In this document: positions 40,822 to 49,401 of the stretch, piece by piece
How the letters are laid out: every line of letters starts with the position of its first letter
Position numbering within the stretch: the first letter of the stretch is position 1
DNA from: Methylobacterium sp. Leaf117
GTDB taxonomy: Bacteria; Pseudomonadota; Alphaproteobacteria; Rhizobiales; Beijerinckiaceae
Length of the DNA stretch: 54,773 nucleotides
Direction: 5' to 3'
NCBI RefSeq assembly: GCF_001422985.1
Contig: NZ_LMNL01000039.1
Span: forward strand, 111,733 to 166,505
Program-made: the position numbers and the translations under genes
The notes under the pieces: model-generated
What the model saw: only the letters and a program-made list of their open reading frames with translations
Told to the model about the DNA's origin: nothing
The model's database searches: none

Positions 40822-41259
40822 TCAGGCCGTCGCGATGCGCCGGCCGTGCTCGTCCACTACCCGCTCGCCGTCTTCCTTGACGAATTCGCCCTGCTGGACC
40901 GGCAGGAGATGCAGCACGGCCTCGGACGGTCGGCACAGGGCGACGCCGCGCGGCGTGATCACCAGCGGGCGGTTGAGCAGGATCGGATGCGCCTCGACGG
41001 CATCCAGCAACTGCGCATCGGTCAGCGCCAAGTCGCCCAGGTTTAATTCCGCGTAGGGCGTGCCCGTCTCGCGCAGGACATCACGTACCGACAGGCCGGC
41101 ACGGGAGAGCAGTTGCACCAGGAGCGCTCGGGCGGGCGGCGTCTTCAGGTACTCGATCACGTGCGGTTCGATGCTGGCGTTGCGGATCATCGCCAGGGTA
41201 TTGCGGGACGTGCCGCAATCCGGGTTGTGGTAGATCACGACATCGAACGGGTTAGGCAT
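40822..41259 (-). CDS. arsC: Glutaredoxin-coupled arsenate reductase
   Basis: 145 residues. Reduces arsenate to arsenite using glutathione/glutaredoxin, feeding the ArsB pump. The thioredoxin-fold active site is HNPDCGTSRN with the nucleophile Cys15. Further family parts: YLKTPPARALLVQLLSRAGLSVRDVLRETG and LLNRPLVITPRGVALCRPSE. It overlaps arsR by 8 nt, so translation is probably coupled. Confidence 0.92.
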   Translation of the reverse strand: MPNPFDVVIYHNPDCGTSRNTLAMIRNASIEPHVIEYLKTPPARALLVQLLSRAGLSVRDVLRETGTPYAELNLGDLALTDAQLLDAVEAHPILLNRPLVITPRGVALCRPSEAVLHLLPVQQGEFVKEDGERVVDEHGRRIATA

Positions 41260-41614
41260 CGTCGGCCTCTCCAGGTTGGCAGGGACAGGCGGCCAGCGCT
41301 CCGGTGATCTGGCCGCAGACTTCGGGGCGATCCTGGCAGCAATCGCGCATGAGGAATTCGATCAGCCCCGAGAGGCCCGGATAGGCAGCGCTGTAGAGGA
41401 TCGATCGCCCGTCCCGCCTGGCCTGGATCAGGCCGGCATGGAGAAGCTCCTTCACGTGAAAGGACAGGTTGGTGCCCGAAACTCCGACCGCCCCGGCGAG
41501 CGCCCCCGCCGACAGACCGGCCGGACCCGCGATGACCAACGCCCGCACGATGCGCAGGCGATGTTCCTGACCCAGAGCCGCGAAGGCCGCGAGGGCTTGC
41601 CGTTCCTCGATCAT
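41252..41614 (-). CDS. arsR: ArsR-family arsenic-responsive repressor
   Basis: 120 residues. Winged-helix HTH: LGQEHRLRIVRALVIAGPAGLS, and SGTNLSFHVKELLHAGLIQARRDGRSILYSA. The usual ELCVCDL metal site in the DNA-binding helix is absent. Instead cysteines cluster at the C-terminus: Cys92-Cys93 and Cys100 (DCCQDRPEVC), plus Cys110/Cys112. This matches the Acidithiobacillus-type ArsR that binds As(III) through a C-terminal Cys-Cys-x6-Cys. It faces arsH across a 47-bp region with an inverted repeat. Confidence 0.9.
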   Translation of the reverse strand: MIEERQALAAFAALGQEHRLRIVRALVIAGPAGLSAGALAGAVGVSGTNLSFHVKELLHAGLIQARRDGRSILYSAAYPGLSGLIEFLMRDCCQDRPEVCGQITGALAACPCQPGEADDA

Positions 41615-41621
41615 TCACACA

Positions 41622-41645
41622 ATATCTCAACGATCATTGAAATGT
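41622..41645. promoter_or_regulatory. Candidate ArsR operator between arsR and arsH
   Basis: ATATCTCAA-N6-TTGAAATGT: imperfect inverted repeat (7 of 9 positions) with a perfect TCAA/TTGA core, in the 47-bp gap between the divergent arsR and arsH starts. A single operator could control both transcripts. Confidence 0.7.
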
Positions 41646-41661
41646 AGAGGAGAGTCGTACC

Positions 41662-42408
41662 GTGGACAAGCCCGAACAGCCGTTCGCCGATGGTTTGCCG
41701 AACGTGAGCCCTGCGCATTTCGCGGTGCCGGTCCCGGCCGATCTTGCGGTGGCTCGGCCGTTCGCGCACGCCCCTCGGTTCCTGATCCTCTACGGCTCGC
41801 TGCGTCCGCGCTCGTTCAGCCGGTTCCTGGCCTACGAGGCGGCCCGGCTTCTGGAAGCGATGGGCGGTGAGGTGCGCCTCTACCATGCGCACGGGCTCCC
41901 CCTTCCCGACGATGGCACCGCCGATCACCCGAAGGTGCAGGAACTGCGGCAGCTCTCGATCTGGTCCGAAGGCCACGTCTGGGTGACGCCCGAGCGGCAC
42001 GGCAGCATGACCGGCGTCATGAAGAGCCAGATCGACTGGCTTCCCTTGAGCGAGGGCAGCGTGCGACCGACGCAGGGGCGCACCCTGGCGGTGATGCAGG
42101 TCTCAGGGGGGTCGCAATCGTTCAACGCGGTCAACAACCTGCGAATCCTCGGGCGCTGGATGCGGATGATCACCATCCCCAACCAATCGTCGGTGCCGAT
42201 GGCCTACACGGCGTTCGACGACGACGGCCGCATGAAGCCGGGGCCGCTCTACGAGCGGGTGGTCGATGTGTGCGAAGAGTTGATGAAGTTCACGCTCCTG
42301 ACCCGAGAGCGCGCCGATTACCTGGTGGACCGCTACAGCGAGCGGAAGGACCGGGAGCCGGAGCGCCTGAGGGCAGTGGCGGCGGATGTCGGCTTCGGGA
42401 AGCGCTAG
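41662..42408 (+). CDS. arsH: Arsenical resistance flavoprotein ArsH
   Basis: 248 residues from a GTG start with GAGGAGAG upstream. NADPH-dependent FMN reductase-type flavoprotein of ars operons; known to oxidise trivalent organoarsenicals. Flavodoxin-like motifs: FLILYGSLRPRSFSRFLAYEAARLLEAMGGEVR, then SPERHGSMTGVMKSQIDWLPLS-type segment, and MQVSGGSQSFNAVNNLRILGRWMRM, ending with NQSSVPMAYTAFDDDGRMKP. Divergent from arsR-arsC-arsB and likely derepressed by the same ArsR. Confidence 0.92.
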   Translation: MDKPEQPFADGLPNVSPAHFAVPVPADLAVARPFAHAPRFLILYGSLRPRSFSRFLAYEAARLLEAMGGEVRLYHAHGLPLPDDGTADHPKVQELRQLSIWSEGHVWVTPERHGSMTGVMKSQIDWLPLSEGSVRPTQGRTLAVMQVSGGSQSFNAVNNLRILGRWMRMITIPNQSSVPMAYTAFDDDGRMKPGPLYERVVDVCEELMKFTLLTRERADYLVDRYSERKDREPERLRAVAADVGFGKR

Positions 42409-42549
42409 GGCCACGCCCCGGTAAACCCGATCGGTTGCACGGGCAGGCCCGGGCTCGATCCGGATGGTCCCGGACCTCGACCTTGGATTAAGAGACCGGG
42501 GGCCGAGCCGCGCGGGACGCGGGCGCCTCGCGCCGAACAAGGGACTGAC

Positions 42550-43611
42550 ATGGCATCCGGTCGCAGGCTTTCCGAACGCTGGTTCACGCTGTTCCTTTGG
42601 CTGGTCGCGCTCCTTTTCGCCTGGTTCCTGATCGGCCTCGGCTCCCTGGTGGTCGGCAACATGCCCCAGGTCGAGCATCGCTACACCCTGCAGCAGTTCC
42701 TCGACACCGAGGACGCGCGGCCGGCAGACGAGGCCCTGAAGCAGATCCGCCGCGAGCAGGCCGACACCCTGCGGCAGGACGAGCAGGACCAGCTCGCGCT
42801 GGAAGCCGCCCGCTCCGCCTCTCTCTCCGCACAGGAGACCTTCACCAACTGGCTCAAGACCCGCGATGCGACCCAGCGCGTCGACCAGGATCCCGGCCTC
42901 GTCGCCCGCACGCAGCAGCTCGATGCCCTGAAGGCGGCGGAGCGCGCCATCGAGGAGCGCCTGGAAGCCCGGGCCAGCGCGCGACTGACCCTGTCCGACC
43001 GGGAGGAAGCCCAGGAGAAGGTCGTCGGCGACCTGCGCGATGCGGCCCAGGCCCGGCTCGATGCCGCCGAGCGCGAGCAGGAGCTGCGCGTGTTCGGCTA
43101 CCGGCTCGCCGTGACGCTGCCCCTGCTGATCCTCGCCGGATGGCTGCTGCTGAAGCGCCGGCGCACCCGCAACTGGCCCTTCGTCTGGGGCTTCGCGCTC
43201 GCGGCGATCTTCGGGTTCTTCGTCGAACTGGTGCCCTACCTGCCGAGCTATGGCGGCTATGTGCAGTACGGGGTCGGGGTGGTGCTCACCCTCGTGGCGG
43301 GCCGCGCCGCGATCACAGCGCTCCACGCCTACAACGAGCGCCAGAAGGCCGCCGAGCTGCGGCCGAATGCCGAGCGCCGGACCGAGATCGCCACCGATCA
43401 GGCTCTGCTGCGCCTCGCCAAGAAGGCCTGCCCCGGATGCGAGCGGCCGATCGACCTCGCCAACCCAGAGGCGAATTTCTGTCCGCATTGCGGGATCGGC
43501 GTGTTCGAGCGCTGCCCCGCCTGCAGCCATCGCAAGAGCACCTTCGAGCGCTTCTGCTCGGCCTGCGGGACGCCGGCCGCCGAACCCGCCGGCGCGCCGG
43601 TCGGCGCCTGA
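42550..43611 (+). CDS. Membrane protein with coiled-coil and C-terminal double zinc ribbon
   Basis: 353 residues. TM1 at about residues 14-36 (LFLWLVALLFAWFLIGLGSLVV). A charged coiled-coil region follows (~45-180, LEAARSASLSAQETF, EREQELRVFGYRLAV). TM2 to TM4 lie at ~182-260. The C-terminus has two CxxC-type zinc ribbons: CPGCERPIDLANPEANFCPHCG and CPACSHRKSTFERFCSACG. Zinc ribbons of this kind mediate protein or nucleic-acid contacts; no enzyme motif is seen. Not recognised as a named gene. Monocistronic by spacing. Confidence 0.7.
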   Translation: MASGRRLSERWFTLFLWLVALLFAWFLIGLGSLVVGNMPQVEHRYTLQQFLDTEDARPADEALKQIRREQADTLRQDEQDQLALEAARSASLSAQETFTNWLKTRDATQRVDQDPGLVARTQQLDALKAAERAIEERLEARASARLTLSDREEAQEKVVGDLRDAAQARLDAAEREQELRVFGYRLAVTLPLLILAGWLLLKRRRTRNWPFVWGFALAAIFGFFVELVPYLPSYGGYVQYGVGVVLTLVAGRAAITALHAYNERQKAAELRPNAERRTEIATDQALLRLAKKACPGCERPIDLANPEANFCPHCGIGVFERCPACSHRKSTFERFCSACGTPAAEPAGAPVGA

Positions 43612-43830
43612 CGAGCGCACTTGCGGACGCGGCGCCCTCGGCGACAGTTGGGGACGGCCGGCGGAGGACGTCAAACAGGCTCTGAGCGCCACCTTTCCGA
43701 GCCTCGACCGAAAGGCGATTTCGACAACTCCCGGATACGGCGCTAAGCAGTCTTGAATGAGCCGCTGATTCTGGTCCAGGTCATTGATTTTGCAACATGC
43801 TGTGTTGCCCACTCCCGCCGTGACCCCCGC

Positions 43831-44883
43831 ATGAGTTCGCTTGGCGACCTAAACAGCGTGACCGCGATACCGACCTTCAGGATCGATGGTTCCGCCCTTG
43901 GGGCGGATGTGGCGCTGAAGCAGTTCCAGGTCGCCGTCGAAGACGTGTTTTCGGTTGAGCTGACAGGCGACGACGACCCCGTCGTCGTGGATCTGCTGAG
44001 CTGGCACCTCGGAAAAATGATGCTCGGCGTGTTTCGTGGCCCGCCCCTGATCTTCAGGCGATCGGCGGCGCTCGTGGCGACCAGCGGGCTCGACCACATT
44101 CTCATTCAACTTTATCTCGAGGGCGGTTTCGTTGGCGCTACGGGCACGCGTTCGATCCGCGTCGCGGCGGGAGACATCTGCGTCTTCGATCTGAGCGACA
44201 CGCTTGAGACCCGCAGTAGCTGTTTCGCCAACGTCAGCCTCCTGTTTCCACGCGACGAGTTTCGGCCCTTCCTGCAGGATTTCGGTCGATTGCATGGGGT
44301 CGTTCTCGCCGCCGGCGATCCGCTGACGGACCTCCTCGGGGAATACCTCCTGTCTCTGACCAGACGCGCCGCGCTGTTGAGCGTGCGCCAAGCCATGCTC
44401 GCGGCGGGGGCGACCGTCGCGCTGGCGGGTGCGGTTCTGGCGGGCCAGCCAGCGGACCATGATCGTCGAATCGCTTGTGGTCAGCCCTCGGATTTACGCC
44501 GGATAGGCCACTACGTGGATGCCCATATCGCGGATCCCGACTTGAACGCGGCCCAGATCGCCAGCCACCTGGGCATCTCCCGCTCAGCTTTGTACCGGGC
44601 CTGCGAGTCTGCGGGCGGCGTAGCCAATCTGATTCGGCGCCGGAGGCTGACGGGCGCGGCGTTACAATTGGCGGATCCGATCAAACGCGAGCGGATCAGC
44701 GAGGTCGCCTGTCAGTGGGGCTTCGCCAGCGCCGCGGCCTTCGCGCGTGCGTTCCGAGAGGCGTTCGGCATTTCCCCGCGAAATGCGCGTGAGCGCGGAA
44801 ACGCGCTGGTCGCAGCCCATACGGACGGCTTGGTTGACGCTCAGGGTTTCGCCAACTGGATGCGGTTGTTGCGCACGACCTGA
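43831..44883 (+). CDS. AraC-family transcriptional regulator
   Basis: 350 residues from ATG 43831; a longer TTG start at 43753 has no ribosome site. N-terminal cupin-like sensing domain (FSVELTGDDDPVVVDLLSWHLGKMMLG, VAAGDICVFDLSDTLETRSS), as in the FeaR-like AraC_binding_2 group. C-terminal AraC HTH pair: LNAAQIASHLGISRSALYRACE and ISEVACQWGFASAAAFARAFREAFGISPRNAR. Probably an activator of catabolic or stress genes not in view; the target and ligand are unknown. It is convergent with pyrF (12 bp between stops). Confidence 0.85.
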   Translation: MSSLGDLNSVTAIPTFRIDGSALGADVALKQFQVAVEDVFSVELTGDDDPVVVDLLSWHLGKMMLGVFRGPPLIFRRSAALVATSGLDHILIQLYLEGGFVGATGTRSIRVAAGDICVFDLSDTLETRSSCFANVSLLFPRDEFRPFLQDFGRLHGVVLAAGDPLTDLLGEYLLSLTRRAALLSVRQAMLAAGATVALAGAVLAGQPADHDRRIACGQPSDLRRIGHYVDAHIADPDLNAAQIASHLGISRSALYRACESAGGVANLIRRRRLTGAALQLADPIKRERISEVACQWGFASAAAFARAFREAFGISPRNARERGNALVAAHTDGLVDAQGFANWMRLLRTT

Positions 44884-44895
44884 CAGCTTTAGGGT

Positions 44896-45591
44896 CTAGC
44901 GCATCTCGGCGACGATGGCCTCCGCCACCGCGCGCGGGTCCGCCGCCTGGGTGATGGGGCGGCCGACCACTACGTGGTCGATGCCGATGCGGCGCGCCTC
45001 TCCGGGCGTCATCACGCGCTTCTGGTCGCCGGCCTCGGCCCCCGCCGGCCGGATGCCCGGGGTGACGATGGCGCGGTCCGGCCCGATCCGCGTCCGCACC
45101 GCCGGCGCCTCGGCGGCGCTGCAGACGATGCCGTCGATGCCGATCTCGGCCGCCTGCGCGGCGCGGCGGGCGACGAGGTCGGCCACCGACAGGGCATAGC
45201 CCGCCTCCGCCGCATCGGCATCGTCGTAGGATGTCAGGACCGTGACGGCGAGAATCCGGGGGCCGCTCGCGCCCCGGCCCCGGATCGCCGCCCGCATGGT
45301 CTGCGGATAGGCGTGAACGGTAAGGAAGGTGGCGCCGAGGTCGGTGAGGGCGCGCACCCCCTCCTCCACGGTGTTGCCGATGTCGTGGAGCTTCAGGTCG
45401 AGGAACACCTTGCGGCCGCTGGCGGCGAGGCGCGGCACCAGGGCGAGACCGCCCGCATAGGCGAGCCGGTAGCCGATCTTGTAGAAGGTCGCCGCATCGC
45501 CGATCCGGTCGACGAGGCGCTCGGCCTCGTCCACGCTTGCCACGTCGAGGGCGACGATCAGGCGGTCGCGCGGGTCCAGCAGGGCGGTCAT
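44896..45591 (-). CDS. pyrF: Orotidine-5'-phosphate decarboxylase
   Basis: 231 residues. Final step of UMP synthesis, a TIM-barrel enzyme. The catalytic Lys-Asp array is in VFLDLKLHDIGNTVEEGV. Other motifs: LIVALDVASVDEAERLVDRIG, YKIGYRLAYAGGL, ILAVTVLTSYDDADAAEAG, GIVCSAAEA, VTPGIRPAGAEAGDQKRVMTPGEARRIGIDHVVVGRPITQA in overlapping parts. Length fits the short bacterial class I enzyme. It is 48 bp downstream of the glycosylase gene on the same strand. Confidence 0.94.
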   Translation of the reverse strand: MTALLDPRDRLIVALDVASVDEAERLVDRIGDAATFYKIGYRLAYAGGLALVPRLAASGRKVFLDLKLHDIGNTVEEGVRALTDLGATFLTVHAYPQTMRAAIRGRGASGPRILAVTVLTSYDDADAAEAGYALSVADLVARRAAQAAEIGIDGIVCSAAEAPAVRTRIGPDRAIVTPGIRPAGAEAGDQKRVMTPGEARRIGIDHVVVGRPITQAADPRAVAEAIVAEMR

Positions 45592-45639
45592 GGGTCTCTC
45601 CGGTTTCGCAGCGAGCGATCCCGCGCGCCGGCCCTCGTG

Positions 45640-46314
45640 TCAACGGGGCGCCATCGCGCGCGCCACTTCCGCCTTCAGGACGGGCAGCAGCTCCGTTTCG
45701 AACCACGGATTGGCCTTGAGCCAGCCGCTGTTGCGCCAGGACGGATGGGGCAGCGGTAGCACCCGCGGCGTACCCGGGCTTCCCAGAACCTCGCGCCAGC
45801 GCCGGACGGTGTCGGTGAGGCCGGCCTTCGATCGGCCGAGATGCCAGGCTTGCGCGTATTGGCCGATCACCAGGATCAATTCGAGCTTCGGCAGCCCGGC
45901 GAATAGCTCGGTCCGCCAGCGGTGCGCGCATTCGCGTCGCGGCGGCTTGTCCCCGCCCTTGGCGTCGTAGCCCGGAAAGCATGCGCCCATGGGCACGATG
46001 GCGAGGCGCCGCGCATCGTAGAACGCCGCCTCGTCGAGGCCGAGCCAATCGCGCAGGCGGGTGCCCGACGGGTCCATGAACGGGATGCCGCTCTGGTCCG
46101 CGCGGTTGCCCGGCGCCTGACTCGCGACGCAGAGCCGGGCCGAGGCGAGCCCCTGCACGATGGGACGCGGCTCCTGCGGCAGGGGAGCGCCGTAGAGGGG
46201 AGCGTCACGGCAGATCCGGCAGGCCCGCAGGCGCGCCACCGTGACGTCGAAGGCGGTTTCGGCGGGGGCGATCTCGGGGGCGGCGATCTCGGCGCAATCG
46301 GTTTCGGGAAGCAT
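45640..46314 (-). CDS. Uracil-DNA glycosylase-family protein
   Basis: 224 residues from ATG 46314 (GTG 46323 adds three). Landmarks: LRACRICRDAPLYGAPLP, LCVASQAPGNRADQSGIPFMDPSGTRLRDWLGL, IVPMGACFPGYDAKGGDKPPRRECAHRWRTEL, LVIGQYAQAWHL and LPLPHPSWRNSGWLKANPWFE. These are the UDG fold: ...PG-x-A-D-x-x-G-x-P at motif A and HPS at the end. An N-terminal CxxC and further Cys residues could hint at an iron-sulfur type but are not the full pattern. Excises uracil or acts on related DNA lesions; substrate range is not determined. Confidence 0.8.
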   Translation of the reverse strand: MLPETDCAEIAAPEIAPAETAFDVTVARLRACRICRDAPLYGAPLPQEPRPIVQGLASARLCVASQAPGNRADQSGIPFMDPSGTRLRDWLGLDEAAFYDARRLAIVPMGACFPGYDAKGGDKPPRRECAHRWRTELFAGLPKLELILVIGQYAQAWHLGRSKAGLTDTVRRWREVLGSPGTPRVLPLPHPSWRNSGWLKANPWFETELLPVLKAEVARAMAPR

Positions 46315-46380
46315 GATGCCCACCGAGATAGGCGGCCCCTCCCCCGGCGGCGAGGGGCCGTGTCGTCGCTCCGGCTCGGA

Positions 46381-48588
46381 TCAGGCGCCCTTGAGGCCGC
46401 TGAGGTCGAGAGGCAGCGAGCGTAGGCGCTGGCCGGTGGCGGCGAAGATCGCGTTCGAGATCGCCGGGGCGATCACCGGTACGCCGGGCTCGCCGATGCC
46501 GGTGGGCGCGGCTGTCGAGGGCACGATATGGACCTCGACCACCGGCATCTCGCTCATGCGGGTCGGCTCGTAGGCGTCGTAGTTCTTCTCCTGCACCACA
46601 CCGTCCTTGAGCGTGATCCTGTTGCGCAGGACCGACGACAGGGCGAAGCCGACTGCGCCCTCGACCTGGGCGCGGATCACGTCCGGGTTGACCGCGACGC
46701 CCACATCGACCGCCGCCACGATCCGGTTGACCTTCACCTTGGCATCCTCCGCCGTGACATCGGCCACCATGGCGACGTAGGAGCCGAAGGATTCGTGCGC
46801 CGCGACGCCGAGGCCGCGGTTCTTGTCGGTCGTCTTCTTCGGGTCCCAGCCGGCCTTCTCGGCTGCCAGCTTCAGGGTGGCGGAGAGGCGCGGGGCGCCA
46901 CCCAGCAACCCGAGGCGGTAAGCCACCGGATCGGCTCCGGCCGCGTGAGCGAGCTCGTCGATGAACACCTCCATCGCCTGGGCAGTGTGGGTGTGACCGA
47001 CCGAGCGCCACCACAGAACCGGCACGCCCTCGCGGGCGTTGTGGACCTCGAAGCGGTAGGCCGGCAGCGCATAGGGCGTATCGGAGGCGCCCTCGACGGT
47101 GGTCGCGTCGATGCCGTCCTTGACGATCATGGTCTCGAAGGCGGTGCCGATCATGATCGACTTGCCGATGGTCCGGTGCTCCCAGCCGGTGATCCCGCCC
47201 TTGGCGTCGAGGCCGGCGCGCAGGCGATGAACCACCATCGGCCGGTAGAAGCCGCCGGCCATGTCGTCCTCGCGGGTCCAGACCAGATGGACCGGCGCCT
47301 TGCCGCCCGTCGCCCGGACGATCGAAGCCGTTTCGGCGAAGTAGTCGGCGCTCGGCGTCGCGCGCCGGCCGAACGAACCGCCGGCCCACTGGGTGTGCAG
47401 CCGAACCTTGTCGGTGGTCACTCCGAGATTGGCCGCCACCACGGCCTGCTCGATGGTCTGGAGCTGGCAACCGGCGAAAACGTCGTAGGTGCCGTCCGAG
47501 GCTTTCTCGATGGTGGCGTTGAGGGGCTCGAGCGCCGCATGGGCGAGATACGGGAAGGTGAACTCGGCCTCCAGCACCTTGGCCGAGCCCGCGATGGCGC
47601 CGGCGGCATCGCCCTTCTGCGAGGCGACGAGGCCCGGCGTGTCGAGGCGCTTGCGGTGATCGGCCAGGATCGCGTCGGAGGAGCGGGTCTCGGCGGCGCT
47701 GTCGTCCCAGGTGAGCTTGAGGGCGTCGCGGCCCTTCATCGCCGACCAGGTATCCTTGGCGAGCACGGCGACGCCGGTGGGAATCGTCACCACGTCGACC
47801 ACGCCCGCCACCGCACGGGCAGCCGTGTCGTCGACGGTCTTCACGGTGCCGCCGAAGCGCGGCGAATGGGCGACCACCGCCGTGAGCTGGCCGGGGCGAC
47901 GGATGTCGAGGGAATAGATTGCCGTGCCGTCGGTCTTGGCCGTCGAATCGAGGCGCGCCACCTTCTTGCCGATGAGGGTGAACTGGCTCGCCTCCTTGAG
48001 GCGGGGCTCCTTCGGCACCGGCTGGGCGGCGGCGGCTTCCGCCAGTTCGCCGAAGCGGGCCTGCCGGTTCGAAGCGGCGTGGCGCACGGTGCCGGACGCG
48101 ACCGTGATCTCCGAGGCCGGGACCTTCCAGCGCTCGGCCGCCGCGGCCACCAGCATGGCCCGGGCGGCCGCACCCGCCTTGCGGAGCTGGACCCAGGAAT
48201 TGGCGATGGCGGTGGAGCCGCCGGTGCCCTGGACCGGGCCGAAGGCGAAGTTGTTGTAGAGCGTGGCATCGGCCGGCGCGAAGGTGGTGCGGATGGTGGC
48301 CCAATCCGCGTCGAGCTCGTCCGCCAGGATGGTGGCGAGGCCGGTGGTGTTGCCCTGGCCCATGTCGAGGTGCTTGATCACCACCGTCACGGTGTCGTCG
48401 GCGGCGATGCGCACGAAGGCGTTGGGTTGGGCCGGCAGGCCCGACAGGTCGGGACCAGCGGCGGCCTTGGCGAACTTCGCCGGATCGAGGGTGAAGCCGA
48501 TGACGAGGGCACCGGCGGCCACGGCGCCCCCGCCAAGGAATGCGCGGCGGGAGGGCACGGGCGGCGTGGCCTGACGGACCTTCAGCAT
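46381..48588 (-). CDS. Molybdopterin-binding subunit of a xanthine-dehydrogenase-family oxidoreductase (IorB-like)
   Basis: 735 residues from ATG 48588. A twin-arginine signal (SRRAFLGGGAVAAGALVIGF) exports the folded protein to the periplasm. Domains: KHLDMGQGNTTGLATILADEL, FGPVQGTGGSTAIANSW, RPGQLTAVVAHSPRFGGTV, HTQWAGGSFGRRATPSADYF, LVWTREDDMAGGFYRPM, and GIGEPGVPVIAPAISNAI, which carries the catalytic Glu. These match the isoquinoline 1-oxidoreductase beta / aldehyde dehydrogenase type Mo hydroxylases. The matching [2Fe-2S] subunit is 65 bp upstream. The substrate (aldehyde or N-heterocycle) is not readable; electrons probably go to a cytochrome c. Confidence 0.88.
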   Translation of the reverse strand: MLKVRQATPPVPSRRAFLGGGAVAAGALVIGFTLDPAKFAKAAAGPDLSGLPAQPNAFVRIAADDTVTVVIKHLDMGQGNTTGLATILADELDADWATIRTTFAPADATLYNNFAFGPVQGTGGSTAIANSWVQLRKAGAAARAMLVAAAAERWKVPASEITVASGTVRHAASNRQARFGELAEAAAAQPVPKEPRLKEASQFTLIGKKVARLDSTAKTDGTAIYSLDIRRPGQLTAVVAHSPRFGGTVKTVDDTAARAVAGVVDVVTIPTGVAVLAKDTWSAMKGRDALKLTWDDSAAETRSSDAILADHRKRLDTPGLVASQKGDAAGAIAGSAKVLEAEFTFPYLAHAALEPLNATIEKASDGTYDVFAGCQLQTIEQAVVAANLGVTTDKVRLHTQWAGGSFGRRATPSADYFAETASIVRATGGKAPVHLVWTREDDMAGGFYRPMVVHRLRAGLDAKGGITGWEHRTIGKSIMIGTAFETMIVKDGIDATTVEGASDTPYALPAYRFEVHNAREGVPVLWWRSVGHTHTAQAMEVFIDELAHAAGADPVAYRLGLLGGAPRLSATLKLAAEKAGWDPKKTTDKNRGLGVAAHESFGSYVAMVADVTAEDAKVKVNRIVAAVDVGVAVNPDVIRAQVEGAVGFALSSVLRNRITLKDGVVQEKNYDAYEPTRMSEMPVVEVHIVPSTAAPTGIGEPGVPVIAPAISNAIFAATGQRLRSLPLDLSGLKGA

Positions 48589-48653
48589 GGGGGGCTCCAG
48601 TTCAGACGCGGGATCGAGAGAGAATCGGACGGATCGAAGGCTCGAACCCCCGC

Positions 48654-49109
48654 TCAGGCGAGGGTGCGGGCCGCTTCGTGAATGGCCGCGCGGATGCGCT
48701 GGTAGGTGCCGCAGCGGCAGACGTTGCCGTCCATGGCGCCGTCGATGTCGGCATCCGTCGGCTTCGCGTTCTCGGACAGGAGGCCGATCGCCGACATGAT
48801 CTGGCCGGACTGGCAATAGCCGCACTGGACCACGTCGAGGCCGCGCCAGGCGGTGCGTACCGCCTCAGCGACCTTGCCGGAGACACCCTCGATCGTGGTG
48901 ATCTTCGCCTCGCCGATATCGCCGATGCGGGTCTGACAGGCGCGAACCGGTTGTCCGTCGAGATGGACCGTACAGGCGCCGCATTGCGCGATGCCACAAC
49001 CGTACTTCGTGCCGGTCTGATTCAGATGATCGCGCAAAGCCCAGAGGAGCGGCATGTCGGGATCGGCATCAACCTGATGGGCGACCCCGTTGACGGTGAG
49101 TTTCAGCAT
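48654..49109 (-). CDS. [2Fe-2S] subunit of the molybdenum hydroxylase (IorA-like)
   Basis: 151 residues from ATG 49109. Two cluster domains: the plant-ferredoxin-like cluster with Cys38, Cys43, Cys46 and Cys58 (YGCGIAQCGACTVHLDG, ACQTRIG), and the helical cluster with Cys96, Cys99, Cys131 and Cys133 (VVQCGYCQSGQIM, NVCRCGTYQRIR). All eight cysteines are present. Carries electrons from the Mo centre of the large subunit downstream. No FAD subunit is in view, as usual for the Ior/aldehyde-type two-subunit enzymes. Co-transcribed with the IorB-like gene. Confidence 0.93.
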   Translation of the reverse strand: MLKLTVNGVAHQVDADPDMPLLWALRDHLNQTGTKYGCGIAQCGACTVHLDGQPVRACQTRIGDIGEAKITTIEGVSGKVAEAVRTAWRGLDVVQCGYCQSGQIMSAIGLLSENAKPTDADIDGAMDGNVCRCGTYQRIRAAIHEAARTLA

Positions 49110-49401
49110 CCCGACCTCCCGATGCACAGTTTGGAATGAGGCTAATCCTTGCCGCGGCGTAACCATGTGCGCCAGCACACGATCGCGAAGTCGATCCTGT
49201 GCGGCTCGATCCTGGATCAAGGTCCTGAGGGGCCGCCGACGTCCCCCCGAACAACAGTGGACGGCCGGAAAATTCCGACAATTCGGCCGGTTCCGGCAGG
49301 CCCTTCTTAACACATGCCCAGCAGTCTCGGACGTCGCGTATCCCGGCCTCTCGGCGGTCCCGACATCGACCGCGATGCCTCCCCGAATCCTCAAGACGGT
49401 G

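Noticed and set aside
46528..48681. 717-codon open frame opposite the Mo hydroxylase large subunit
   Set aside because: Antisense shadow; composition is not protein-like and the opposite strand has a clear gene with family motifs.
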